A stretch of DNA of 64,000 nt from Granulicella cerasi (GTDB lineage Bacteria > Acidobacteriota > Terriglobia > Terriglobales > Acidobacteriaceae). Every line of letters starts with the position of its first letter. Positions within the stretch are counted from its first letter, which is position 1. Location: contig NZ_JAGSYD010000002.1 of assembly GCF_025685575.1 (NCBI RefSeq), positions 496,001 to 560,000 of the forward strand, in the 5' to 3' direction. This document shows, piece by piece, positions 1 to 8,378 of the stretch. A model generated the notes under the pieces. The model was not told the DNA's origin and searched no databases. It saw only the letters and a list, made by a program, of their open reading frames with translations. The position numbers and the translations under genes were made by a program.

Positions 1-1126
1 AGGTGAAGCCGGCTGAAGCCAGGAGCGTTGGGCACGCATGACTGGCGCTGAGACTCTGCTGGTACTGGAGGTACGGGGTGAAGTTCCCGGAGAGCATCGC
101 CGCCGTAGGAACGAAGGAAGACGTCGTCGCCGGTGCAATGCGAAGCGCCGTGTGCTGATAGCCGCCTAAGAAGAAAAGTTTGTTGCGGATGATCGGGCCG
201 CCCAGGTAGCCGCCGAACTGGTTGCGCTTCAGGTCGGTGTAGCCGTTGATGCGGTTGTTGGCGTTGGCGTAGCTGTTCCGGAGGAACTCGAAGACGCCGC
301 CGTGGAACTGGTTGCTACCCGACTTGGTGACAATGCTGACCGTTGCGCTCGGATGAACACCGTACTGCGCAGCTAGACCAGTCGTCTGCACGCTGAACTC
401 CTGCAGAACGTCCGGGAACGGAAACGGCATGTTTACGTTCGAGAACGAGTCATTGTGGTCGCCGCCGTCGAGCAGGTAGTTGATCTGGTTGCCCTGACCA
501 CCGGCTACGGCAATGTTGAGTGCACCGCCGATAGCGCTGGTGCCGGTGCTGCCGTAGCTTTTCGTGCTCGTCATGTTGCCGTTGACGGTCGGAGCCGAGG
601 CGCCCGACAGCAGAACCAGGTTCGCCGCGTTACGCCCGTTGAGGGGTAGGTCGACGACGCGGCTCTGGTCCACGGTCGTAGCGATCGCTGTATCGTCCGT
701 CTGAACCTGCGCAGCAGCGGCGTTGACCGTGACCGTGGTCTCGGCCGAACCCACCGCGAGCGGAATGTCCACTTCAGCATCGTTCGACACTTGCAAAACG
801 ATGCCCGTTCGGCTGAAAGCCTGGAAACCCGCTGCGGTCACCTTCACCGTGTAGGGACCGACCGGAAGATTCGGAAGGGTATAACTGCCGTTATCGCCAC
901 TCACGGCCGTGACGGTTGCACCGGACTCGGTCTGGGTCGCCACGATGGTGGCACCGCTGATAACCGCACCCGTGCTGTCCGCGATCGTCCCATGCATTGT
1001 GGCCGACGATACCGACTGTGCGAATACGGTAAGGGATGAAAGCGCGAGTGCGCCTGCCAGGATGGCCCCTTTCCTCACATAGGAGAGTGGAGCGTACTGG
1101 ATTAGAGCTCTTCGATTCATATTCAT
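1..1126 (-). CDS. TonB-dependent receptor, Oar-like (5' part only)
   Basis: This is the N-terminal 375 codons of an outer-membrane TonB-dependent receptor that runs off the left edge. The start ATG at 1126 has a GGAGG about 7 nt upstream. Residues 1 to about 33 form a signal peptide ending near VFAQS. Next comes a carboxypeptidase-regulatory-like beta-sandwich (about 36-115, with GSYTLPNLPVGPYTVKVTAAGF). The plug region follows (about 125-230, containing LPLNGRNAANLVLLSG and the LLDGGDHND signature), then the first barrel segments (KSGSNQFHGGVFEFLRN). Such Oar-like receptors are abundant in Acidobacteriota and are thought to import large substrates; the ligand cannot be read from sequence. 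It is divergent from the membrane protein that starts at 1514, which may regulate it (inference). Confidence 0.9.
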   Translation of the reverse strand, partial: MNMNRRALIQYAPLSYVRKGAILAGALALSSLTVFAQSVSSATMHGTIADSTGAVISGATIVATQTESGATVTAVSGDNGSYTLPNLPVGPYTVKVTAAGFQAFSRTGIVLQVSNDAEVDIPLAVGSAETTVTVNAAAAQVQTDDTAIATTVDQSRVVDLPLNGRNAANLVLLSGASAPTVNGNMTSTKSYGSTGTSAIGGALNIAVAGGQGNQINYLLDGGDHNDSFSNVNMPFPFPDVLQEFSVQTTGLAAQYGVHPSATVSIVTKSGSNQFHGGVFEFLRNSYANANNRINGYTDLKRNQFGGYLGGPIIRNKLFFLGGYQHTALRIAPATTSSFVPTAAMLSGNFTPYLQYQQSLSASHACPTLLASAGFT

Positions 1127-1513
1127 AAACTGCCTCCGAACTTTGCTTCCTGGAGAGATGTCGTGAGCCGGGATCCCCGTCCCTGTACGCCGCCCGTAGT
1201 TGGCTGAGGCGACGACCAGACTTTTCTCAGCCCACGAAGACTCCGTTTTGCGAAATACAAGTGGCAAGTGAATTTACGGTGAGGTCGCCGGCCTCACCGG
1301 CCGTGAAGGGTTCGATTGCGTCTTGCACCCGCAGATCCACTCGATTTTCATCGCCGCAGCATGGCGGAACTGCCCACCAGAAGGTTCAATGCCATGCGGC
1401 ATGCCCGTCAGATGATCTTCTCGTTCCCAGATCCGAATTCCCTTGCCTTTGCTCCAGTTAGGAGCAAGTTCTTACAGTGAAAGACGGGTTTCATCAGCCT
1501 GGGAGAAGGTGCT
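1127..1513. other. divergent intergenic region between TonB receptor and membrane protein
   Basis: No credible gene is seen in this 387-base stretch. It must hold the two divergent promoters. Near 1282-1306 there are GC-rich inverted repeats (GTGAGG paired with CCTCAC, and CGGCC repeats) that could be a regulatory fold or operator. I see no convincing -35/-10 pair. Confidence 0.4.
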
Positions 1514-2920
1514 ATGCTTTTGCTGCCCGACCCGTTTATGGAGAGTCCCGTATTCAACGCGCCCGAAACGACCCTTCTGCCGTCACGTGCGGAGTGGGAC
1601 CGTCTCCTGCAGCGCGTCATCGACAGCCAACCCTTTCGGCGATCCACCCGCCTGAGAGAGTTCTTGGTCTATGTCGGCAATCAGGTCGTACTGCACGGTG
1701 CGAAAGAGCTTCCCGAGCAGCAGATTGGGGTCGCTGTGTTCGAGCGGTCCCCATCCTACGACACCTCTCAGGACAATATTGTCCGCGTCAACGCGATGGA
1801 ATTGCGCAAGAGGATCGGCGTCTACTTCGAGACAGAAGGTCAGAACGAGCCCCTGATTTTCGAGATTCCGCGCGGAAGCTACCTCCCGGTCTTTCGGCTC
1901 CGGGCAGTGCCCCCAGCCGAGCCCGCCTTCCAAGAGCCAGTACCGACTGTGGAGGAAGAGCGGACAATAGAAGCGCTCGTCCCTGAGCTCTCCCTCGACA
2001 AGGTGCCCGCAGAAGCCGCATGGCATGAAGCGTTTCGCACCCCTGTCGTCCTTGCCCTTCTCGTGCTGATCCTTGGACTGACAGTCTGGGTAATCGTCGC
2101 CAGCCGCCAGCTCCATCAGGAAGAGTCGGGCATCCATAAATGGCAGAGCCAACCAGCGATGAGGGACTTTTGGGGTAATTTCTTCGGGAAGAAGCTGGCT
2201 CCCGACATTGTGATCGCGGACAGTTCCTTCGTCCTCGCTCAGAGCATCTTGCATCGCAAGCTATCGCTCGCCGAGTACCTGAACTTCAGTTACCGCACCG
2301 CTCAGTCGCCGGAAGCCCTCTCAAGCGACGCCCGACAGCAGCAGATGAAGGATCTGGCAGCGATCTTCGATCACAGCTCCGGCAGCCTGGCCGATTTTCG
2401 CGTCGCCCGCCGCATCACCGAACTCGAAACCGGAGACTTCGGCACTCGTCTCGTCTTTGCGCGTGAATATGCTGGGCACCGGCTGCGCTGGAACAACACG
2501 ATCTTTGTTGGCAGCAGCCGTTCCAACCCCTGGGTCGAGCTTTACGAAGACCGTATGGCCTACCACTTCAAGGAGTCCACGGACTCGTCTCCGTCAGCGG
2601 TCACGATCGACAAGCCGGTCGGCAACGAGCGAGCCGAGTACCCTCTCTATTCGTCCAAGGGCACGCCAGCCGCCTACTGCATCATCGTCTTCGTCCCCAA
2701 CCCGACAAAGACCGGGAATACCTTGATCATCGCCGGCAGCGACTCTCAGGCGACGGAGGCCGGGGGGGACTTTCTCACCAGTGAAGAGAACCTCCAGAAG
2801 ATCAAGACGCTCTTGAATCAGAAGTCCTTTCCGTACTTCCAGCTGCTCTTGAGGGTATCCAGCGTCAACGGAACAGCATTGAGTTCCGAGATCGTCTCAT
2901 ACAGAGCTGGCTCTCTGTGA
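1514..2920 (+). CDS. acidobacterial single-pass membrane protein with N-terminal regulator-like domain
   Basis: A 468-residue protein. The start at 1514 is favoured by GGGAGAAGG just upstream. Residues about 25-130 match a domain I recognise from acidobacterial proteins often annotated as transcriptional regulator or adenylate-cyclase-related: a FLVYVG helix, an IGVAVFER segment, a DNIVRVNAMELRKRIGVYF segment and IPRGSYLPVF. That pattern (an 'IVRVE...LR.RL..YY' block followed by a glycine-rich hairpin) resembles a winged helix. A single membrane helix follows at about 178-196 (VVLALLVLILGLTVWVIVAS). A periplasmic part of about 270 residues follows, with no family I can name. The topology suggests a membrane-bound sensor/regulator like CadC. 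It is divergent from the TonB receptor, so regulation of that receptor is plausible but inferred. Confidence 0.7.
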   Translation: MLLLPDPFMESPVFNAPETTLLPSRAEWDRLLQRVIDSQPFRRSTRLREFLVYVGNQVVLHGAKELPEQQIGVAVFERSPSYDTSQDNIVRVNAMELRKRIGVYFETEGQNEPLIFEIPRGSYLPVFRLRAVPPAEPAFQEPVPTVEEERTIEALVPELSLDKVPAEAAWHEAFRTPVVLALLVLILGLTVWVIVASRQLHQEESGIHKWQSQPAMRDFWGNFFGKKLAPDIVIADSSFVLAQSILHRKLSLAEYLNFSYRTAQSPEALSSDARQQQMKDLAAIFDHSSGSLADFRVARRITELETGDFGTRLVFAREYAGHRLRWNNTIFVGSSRSNPWVELYEDRMAYHFKESTDSSPSAVTIDKPVGNERAEYPLYSSKGTPAAYCIIVFVPNPTKTGNTLIIAGSDSQATEAGGDFLTSEENLQKIKTLLNQKSFPYFQLLLRVSSVNGTALSSEIVSYRAGSL

Positions 2921-3649
2921 TGAGCACTGACGTAGCAAACCCGATCTAAACGCCTGTCAGAATGTTTGAGTTGGGCATGGCCACATCGTGGCGGGAGTAA
3001 CCGCTTTCGAGGCTCAGCGAAACGGTGTCTATCCAGCGTGGGCGAGGCAGCAACTTACGATACCCGTATCCGTACCCATAAAAAAGTCCGGCTCTCGCCG
3101 GACTCTATCGAACCTTTTCGAACCATCTTTACCGCTAAGTGGTTCATTTATCGCAACCTACGCTAGTTCCAAGAGGTTCGGCGAAGTCCGCCAAAGTGCG
3201 TAGTTGGTTGCCCCCCAGGGATCAACCCGCGTTGATCTCAAATGACTTACAAGGAAATCCACAGCGAATACCCGCACCGGTACCCGCTACAAAAAAAATA
3301 AGTGAAAAACTGTAGACGGCGAAACACCGGTGCCGCCACGGCGTTCCGCATTTGGCGCGCTCATTGGCTGGGTTCCCTCAAAGATTGACCTTCGGGTTGC
3401 ATTTCTTGGGTGTGCTCTGGAGGTTGTCGAGCGTTACCGTCGTGAAAGAAGCCGCGTAAATATCAACTGCAACAAAACAATAGCGCAGGAAGCCGTCGGA
3501 ACGCATCCTTCGCGCAGCAGAAAATCAACTTTCGGGTTCCCGACGGGTACCCAGAGCACTGATCACAAGCATTGTTTAACTCCACCGGAGCAGCGTTACT
3601 CGAGTCGCTCGGCTACTCGAAACCGTCGTCGGCACGCTCGATTGTCACT
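2921..3649. other. long intergenic stretch without a recognisable gene
   Basis: About 730 bases with only short, unconvincing reading frames on both strands. It contains one minus-strand hairpin terminator near 3085 (listed separately). Pyrimidine-poor TACCCG repeats occur near 3060-3080 and 3270-3290. No RNA gene was recognised. It may be an eroded gene region. Confidence 0.4.
3080..3104 (-). terminator. intrinsic terminator (minus strand)
   Basis: Perfect 8-bp stem AGTCCGGC / GCCGGACT (3085-3092 and 3097-3104) with a TCTC loop. On the minus strand it is followed directly by five T. It lies about 550 bases beyond the terminator that follows the sulfatase remnant, so it would serve either read-through or an unrecognised minus-strand transcript in between. 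Confidence 0.6.
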
Positions 3650-3684
3650 AAAAATGGGGATGGCTCGTTGTCTAAGCCATCCCC
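3650..3684 (-). terminator. intrinsic terminator after sulfatase remnant
   Basis: Perfect 10-bp stem (GGGGATGGCT at 3656-3665, AGCCATCCCC at 3675-3684) with a 9-nt loop, followed on the minus strand by a run of five T. It sits 20 bases past the stop codon of the sulfatase remnant and probably ends the whole minus-strand block that begins at 13.1 kb. Confidence 0.8.
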
Positions 3685-3703
3685 TGAGTGTTTGCCCACA
3701 CAC

Positions 3704-4757
3704 TTAGTTCTTCGGCGTAGCTCCGCCGGGTGCGAAGGCCGGTTGGCCCTGCGCGTGATCAATACGACGATCCCTCACTTCGTCCCACGTGATGTACGGG
3801 GCGAGATGATGTGACTTCGCTTGCTCTTCAAACTCAGCCTTGAGCTCCGCGAGCTTCTGCGGATTCTGCTTGGCGAGATTGCTCCGCTCCGTCGGATCGT
3901 CGTTCAGGTTGTAGAGTCCCCACGCGCTCTCATCAAACGGATGAGCCTTTTCGTTCCCCGCGGGGAAGCTATTTGGATACGCAAGCTCCGCCTTCCATCC
4001 GTGGTCGTAGATCGAACGCGCGCCGAAGATGTAGTAGTACTGCACCTCGTGTCGCGTTCGGGCCTTCGCATCGTCAATGGAGTACGCGAGCGACGTACCT
4101 TCCACAGGAATCTGGTCGATCCCACGCAGCTGCTGCGGTGCCTTGATACCAACGAGGTCGAGCGTCGTCGGCAGCACATCGATCACGTGACTATACTGCG
4201 TGCGAATGGCGCCCTTGTCCTTGATTCCCTTCGGGCAGGAGATGATCAGCGGATTGTGCGTGCCGCCTTCGCTATTCGCATCCTGCTTCCAGTAACGGAA
4301 CGGCGTGTTCGCGACCTGCGCCCAGCCTAGCGGATAGTTGCCCGCTACAGCCTCAGGTGTACCGATCTCATCGATCTTGCTGAGGTTATAGCTCGAGCGC
4401 TCCTCACGAGTCTTCACCTCGCCTGCAAGCCCGCGGTCGATGCTGCCCTCACTCAAGCGTGCCTTCCATGCTGGCGCCGTTGTCGCCAATCAGCACATCA
4501 ATCGCGCATAGAGCTCGCGCTTCTCCGGAGCCAACTTGTCCCACGCCTCGATGTCAACGTTGCGCTCAGGCAATTTTGCATTCGGAGGGATGACGCAAGC
4601 TTCCTCTGGCGATCCATCCGGTGCCTTTACAGGATCGGGCCACCACTCTTTGGAGTCCACCAGCATGCGGTCGACATCGCCGCCATAAGGTCACGGAGTC
4701 GATGCGACTTGCGCCTGCAGCGTGTATTGCGCCGTGGCGAAGCTTCTTGCGATTCAT
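3704..4757 (-). pseudogene. arylsulfatase, internally deleted
   Basis: Remnant of a type I sulfatase (alkaline-phosphatase superfamily), which hydrolyses sulfate esters. The original ATG at 4757 and its AGGAG ribosome site survive. After about 20 codons the reading frame breaks. A second-frame segment reads DRMLVDSKEWWPDP ... PERNVDIEAWDKLAPEKREL, and the final segment (from about 4489 to the stop at 3704) begins IGDNGASMEGTLEGS and continues to a normal-looking C-terminus. The N-terminal catalytic half with the C/S-x-P-S-R formylglycine site is missing, and a further segment of about 20-30 residues before the DNGAS motif is gone. It is therefore inactive. It lies 69 bases downstream of the TonB receptor, so the intact ancestor was probably the last gene of that operon and acted on the imported substrate (inference). 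Confidence 0.8.
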
Positions 4758-4826
4758 GAATACTCTCCTTGTAAAGAACTTCGTTGGAAGGCTTTTGTGC
4801 TGTTGGGCGCTCTCGCCAGCGCGCGC

Positions 4827-7800
4827 TCAGAAGGTGTAATGCGCGGCCAGCTGGAGCGTGCGTGATGAAGTGGTGCCGGACTGGAGCGTGCTGATCTTGC
4901 CGAAGTTCGCGTTACCGAAGGACGTGTTCGGATTACCCAGGTTCGCGTGGTTGAAAGCGTTGAACGCTTCGAGACGAAGCTCAAGACGCTGCTCGCGATG
5001 GACAGCGAACGCCTTACGCAGCGTCAGGTCTGAGGTGATCAACGCAGGGCCACGACCAAACGTTCTGGGCGAGTTGCCGAAGGTGTAGTTAGGGTTCTGC
5101 GTGAAAGCCGCAGTGTTGAACCACTGCGTAATCTTCGCCTCGCGAGAACGATCGCTCGACAACGAGTTGGGGTTACCGGTCAGATTTGGTCGAACTCCAT
5201 CGGAGTAGCTTCCCGTGTTGTTCGTTGCATCGATAACGCTCAATGCCGTACCGGAGTGAATCTCCAGCAAGCCGCTGACAGACCAACCACCGACAACCTC
5301 GTCCATCCAACGCGAGTTCACGTCGACCAACTTGCCCCGCCCAAATGGCAACTCGAGCACACCGTTCGCGATCAGGCGCTGACGAACGTCATTGCCCGAG
5401 TACCCATAGCGATTGCGCTGATCGTAGTAGTTCGTATAGGTCGACGTCCCGGGATACCCCGCCAACTCACTGCGCGAAGCCGTGTTGTCGACAAACTTCG
5501 AGTACGTGTAGTTGACCTGATACTGATAGCCGTGGCTGAAGCGTTTCTGCAGGCCGGCGTTGCCTCCGTGGTATCGCGACTGACCATCATCCGGATAGAG
5601 ATTCTGCACGTTGCTGAACTGCGGTAAAGGACGTAGCGTTTGCGTGCTTGTGTACGCGGAAGGATTCGCTGCAATGAGTGCGAGATTCGACGGCGTGATC
5701 TGATTGATGCTTTCCGCAAACGGCGACGCCAGGTGATGCGCCAACGTACCGAGATAGCCGATGTCGAGCAGCAAGCTACCCGCAAACTCATGCTGCCAAT
5801 CGAGGTTCAACTGGTACAGATAGCCGGTAAGGCGATGCGGCGCGATGAACTGCGGTGCCACGTAAGGAGTCTGCCCCACAGCCACCGCACCAAAGCCGGG
5901 CGTCAATTGCGACTGCGTCGGATACGACGCTTGCCCTGTCCCCTGCGATCCATTGTTCTTCAACAGGAATGCGGGCGTACCTGCGACGGAGTTCGGCGAG
6001 TTCAGCGTGATGGAGTTGGAGAATCCTGTGCTCAGTACGATCGGCGTCGCCTGATCGTATTCACCTGGGTAAAGAATCGCTCCGCCACCACGAATGACGT
6101 TGTGCTCCTTGGGCACATATACAAAGCCGAAGCGAGGTCCAAACAAGGCGTTGTCGAAGTCGTTTGCATATCGACTCTGACCACCAATGCCTGCGAACGT
6201 AATGACGCCCGGCGTGCCCGACACAGGATTGATCGCCGTCAGGTTCATCGAGTTCTGGCGATTGTTTTCAAGATAGCGAGGCGAATCAACATCCCAACGC
6301 AAACCGTAGTTCAACGTGAGCTTGTTGTTCACATGCCAGTTATCTTGCGCATAGAGCCCGACGCTCCACGCCGCAGAGTAGAGATACTCCGTCTCCAGTC
6401 GCGAAGCTGCATTCACGCGACCCCACAAGAGATTCGCAAGGCTGCCAGCTGCCACGTTGCTGCTGACACCTGAATTCGTAAAGGTAAAGAAGCCGCCGCC
6501 AGATGGTGAGTACAGATCACCATCCGCAGCGTAGCGATAATCCGCGCCGAACTTCAACTGATGGTTGCCGCGTTGCAACGAGAGATTGTCCGTGTACTCA
6601 TTGCTCAAAATCGGCGTCTGTAAACGTTGCTGCTGCGATGTGTTGCCGATGCCGGAGAGTCCATTGACCGTGACGCCCGGGAAGAACGAGGGGTTCGTTC
6701 CAGGCAGCGCAAGATCTCTTGTCGCATCGGAGTTCACACCATGTGTCACCACTAGCGACTGGCGATTGGTAAACGTGAAGCGAGCTTCGTTGAGGAGACG
6801 CGGCGTGAAGGAATGGTTCCATGTCGCGGATGCGTTGTAGTAGTAGTTGTGCGAGAGCGAACCGTAGCTATCCGTTCCACGCACGGGATAAATGTCGGCG
6901 GTATCAGAGTGATCGGGCTGAGCCAATAGACGGAAGTAGAGACTGTCTCGATCGGAGAACTGGTGATCGATGCGCGCAACGTAGGTGCTCACCAACGTCT
7001 TGGTGGGTGCGCTCGCAGAGAAGTTCGTGGTGTTAATCGCCGCTCCTGTGATGTTCGGCAATGGATAGTACGAGGCGAGCTTCACACCGTAGGGATCCAA
7101 CTCAGCGCTCGGAATTTTATTCAGCGTACCGTCGTCGCCTACTGCTTGTTTGTTTGTGTAGGGATCGATGATCGGCGTGGAGATCGCGGAGAAATCGCCA
7201 GTTCGTTCCGCCGCTGTGGGCACGGACAGCGTTGCTACTGCGGTTTGGGTTCGCGCGAGGCCTTCAAAGGTGAAGAAGAAGTACGTCTTGCCGCGCTTCA
7301 CCGGTCCGCCAATGCTGGCCCCATAGAGCTTGTAGGCGAGCGGCGGAATCGTCAGTGAGAACTCAGGACGCGCTTGCAGATCCTGATTGCGGTAATAGAT
7401 ATACGCACTGCCATGAAAGTCATTCGTGCCTGATTTGGTCGTCATCTGAATGACACCGCCGCCGGTACGTCCGAGGTCGGCCGTGTAGTTGCTCACGCTC
7501 AGTGTGAACTCCTGCAATGCATCGACGGGAAGGTCAAACATCTGCGTGGGCACGCCTTGCAGCAGGTTCTGCGTCGTGCCGCCGTCTACGGTGTAGTTTG
7601 CATTGTTGCCGCGGCCACCGGCGATCGCAAAGTAAGAACTGCTGCCCGTGCCGCCGCCAACGACGAAGCCGCTCAAGCGTTGCAACTGCGTTGCGCGACG
7701 ATCAATCAGTGGGAAGTTCGTAATGGTCTTGTTTTCGATGACGCTGCTGACCGCAGAACTAGTCGTCTGCAGTTGCGCAGCATCGGCCTGCACTTCCACA

Positions 7801-8177
7801 TGCTCTTCGACCGAACCCACACTCAACGCGAAGTTCATACCCGTAGCACGTCCAGTGAACAGCTCGATGCCCTGCTTCACCTGCGTGGCGAAGCCGTCCT
7901 TCGTCACCTTCACGTCATAGTGCCCGGGGATCAGTACCGGGAACTGGTAGTAGCCTGAGCTATCTGAGGTGGTATGCTGCGACTCGCCCGTTTCGGTGCG
8001 AGTCACGGAGACATCCGCTTTCACGATCTGCGACTTACTGCCGTCCTGCACGGTGCCGGTCAGCGAGGCCGTGTTTTGTGCGAAGGCGATACCACTGCTA
8101 AACGATGTGAAAAGAGCAGCGACCAACAGAGCCAGATAAGGCCACAAGCGGCGCGGCGAAAGAACATTCAATTTCAT
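4827..8177 (-). CDS. TonB-dependent receptor, Oar-like, full length
   Basis: An outer-membrane receptor of 1116 residues from the ATG at 8177; an upstream in-frame start at 8219 would begin inside the terminator hairpin and is less likely. A signal peptide ends near IAFAQ. A carboxypeptidase-regulatory-like domain covers about 36-115 (GYYQFPVLIPGHYDVKVTKDGF). The plug covers about 125-240, with the YTVDGG signature and GGGVIQMTTKSGTNDFHGSA. A long 22-strand-type barrel follows and ends in the aromatic C-terminus HYTF typical of outer-membrane insertion. It lies downstream of the PSD1 and DUF1501 genes and upstream of a sulfatase remnant. That arrangement points to uptake of a complex, perhaps sulfated, substrate. 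A terminator hairpin only about 25 nt before the start codon suggests control by attenuation. Confidence 0.9.
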   Translation of the reverse strand: MKLNVLSPRRLWPYLALLVAALFTSFSSGIAFAQNTASLTGTVQDGSKSQIVKADVSVTRTETGESQHTTSDSSGYYQFPVLIPGHYDVKVTKDGFATQVKQGIELFTGRATGMNFALSVGSVEEHVEVQADAAQLQTTSSAVSSVIENKTITNFPLIDRRATQLQRLSGFVVGGGTGSSSYFAIAGGRGNNANYTVDGGTTQNLLQGVPTQMFDLPVDALQEFTLSVSNYTADLGRTGGGVIQMTTKSGTNDFHGSAYIYYRNQDLQARPEFSLTIPPLAYKLYGASIGGPVKRGKTYFFFTFEGLARTQTAVATLSVPTAAERTGDFSAISTPIIDPYTNKQAVGDDGTLNKIPSAELDPYGVKLASYYPLPNITGAAINTTNFSASAPTKTLVSTYVARIDHQFSDRDSLYFRLLAQPDHSDTADIYPVRGTDSYGSLSHNYYYNASATWNHSFTPRLLNEARFTFTNRQSLVVTHGVNSDATRDLALPGTNPSFFPGVTVNGLSGIGNTSQQQRLQTPILSNEYTDNLSLQRGNHQLKFGADYRYAADGDLYSPSGGGFFTFTNSGVSSNVAAGSLANLLWGRVNAASRLETEYLYSAAWSVGLYAQDNWHVNNKLTLNYGLRWDVDSPRYLENNRQNSMNLTAINPVSGTPGVITFAGIGGQSRYANDFDNALFGPRFGFVYVPKEHNVIRGGGAILYPGEYDQATPIVLSTGFSNSITLNSPNSVAGTPAFLLKNNGSQGTGQASYPTQSQLTPGFGAVAVGQTPYVAPQFIAPHRLTGYLYQLNLDWQHEFAGSLLLDIGYLGTLAHHLASPFAESINQITPSNLALIAANPSAYTSTQTLRPLPQFSNVQNLYPDDGQSRYHGGNAGLQKRFSHGYQYQVNYTYSKFVDNTASRSELAGYPGTSTYTNYYDQRNRYGYSGNDVRQRLIANGVLELPFGRGKLVDVNSRWMDEVVGGWSVSGLLEIHSGTALSVIDATNNTGSYSDGVRPNLTGNPNSLSSDRSREAKITQWFNTAAFTQNPNYTFGNSPRTFGRGPALITSDLTLRKAFAVHREQRLELRLEAFNAFNHANLGNPNTSFGNANFGKISTLQSGTTSSRTLQLAAHYTF

Positions 8178-8378
8178 TGCGAGCCTCGAAATCCTTACAA
8201 AGAAAAACCCACGAAGCAATCTTCGTGGGCGGGCACACCTTCACTGCAGTTGCAGCTAAGGTCCCTCGGAAGGACCTTGCCGGTCTTTCCACGATGATGC
8301 AGTTTCGGATTCGTTCCAACATCCTGCGCGATAACATGACAGAGCGTTCATAGAGCTGTTCTCCTTCGTACCATTTCT
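8178..8378 (-). ncRNA. candidate structured 5' leader of the TonB receptor gene
   Basis: The 201 bases between the DUF1501 stop and the receptor start hold, in transcript order, a GACC-GGCA-AGGTC mini-hairpin, an AAGGTCC/GGACCTT stem (8258-8264 with 8272-8278), a CTGCA/TGCAG element and then a strong terminator (8203-8229). Only about 25 nt separate the terminator from the start codon, leaving no room for a promoter. Transcription of the receptor must therefore pass the terminator, as in a riboswitch or attenuator. I could not match it to a known riboswitch class; a SAM-like GGCAA motif is present but the SAM-I core is not. Its status as a functional RNA is inferred. Confidence 0.4.
8203..8229 (-). 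terminator. intrinsic terminator / possible attenuator ahead of TonB receptor
   Basis: Perfect 9-bp stem CCCACGAAG / CTTCGTGGG (8208-8216 and 8221-8229) with a 4-nt loop, followed on the minus strand by TTTTTC. It lies about 150 bases after the DUF1501 stop and about 25 bases before the receptor start. Confidence 0.85.

Noticed and set aside
1300-1330. tRNA T-loop-like GGTTCGATT
   Set aside because: No acceptor, D or anticodon stems fit around it; no tRNA was found in the window.
5640-6473. 277-codon plus-strand open frame inside the TonB receptor gene
   Set aside because: It is antisense to a clearly coding frame with strong family motifs, has no ribosome site and an arginine-rich composition typical of a shadow frame.
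8178-8378. Known SAM riboswitch in the receptor leader
   Set aside because: Only a GGCAA motif and a late GGTG match; the conserved P1/P2 core sequences of SAM-I are not present. Kept as an unclassified leader only.
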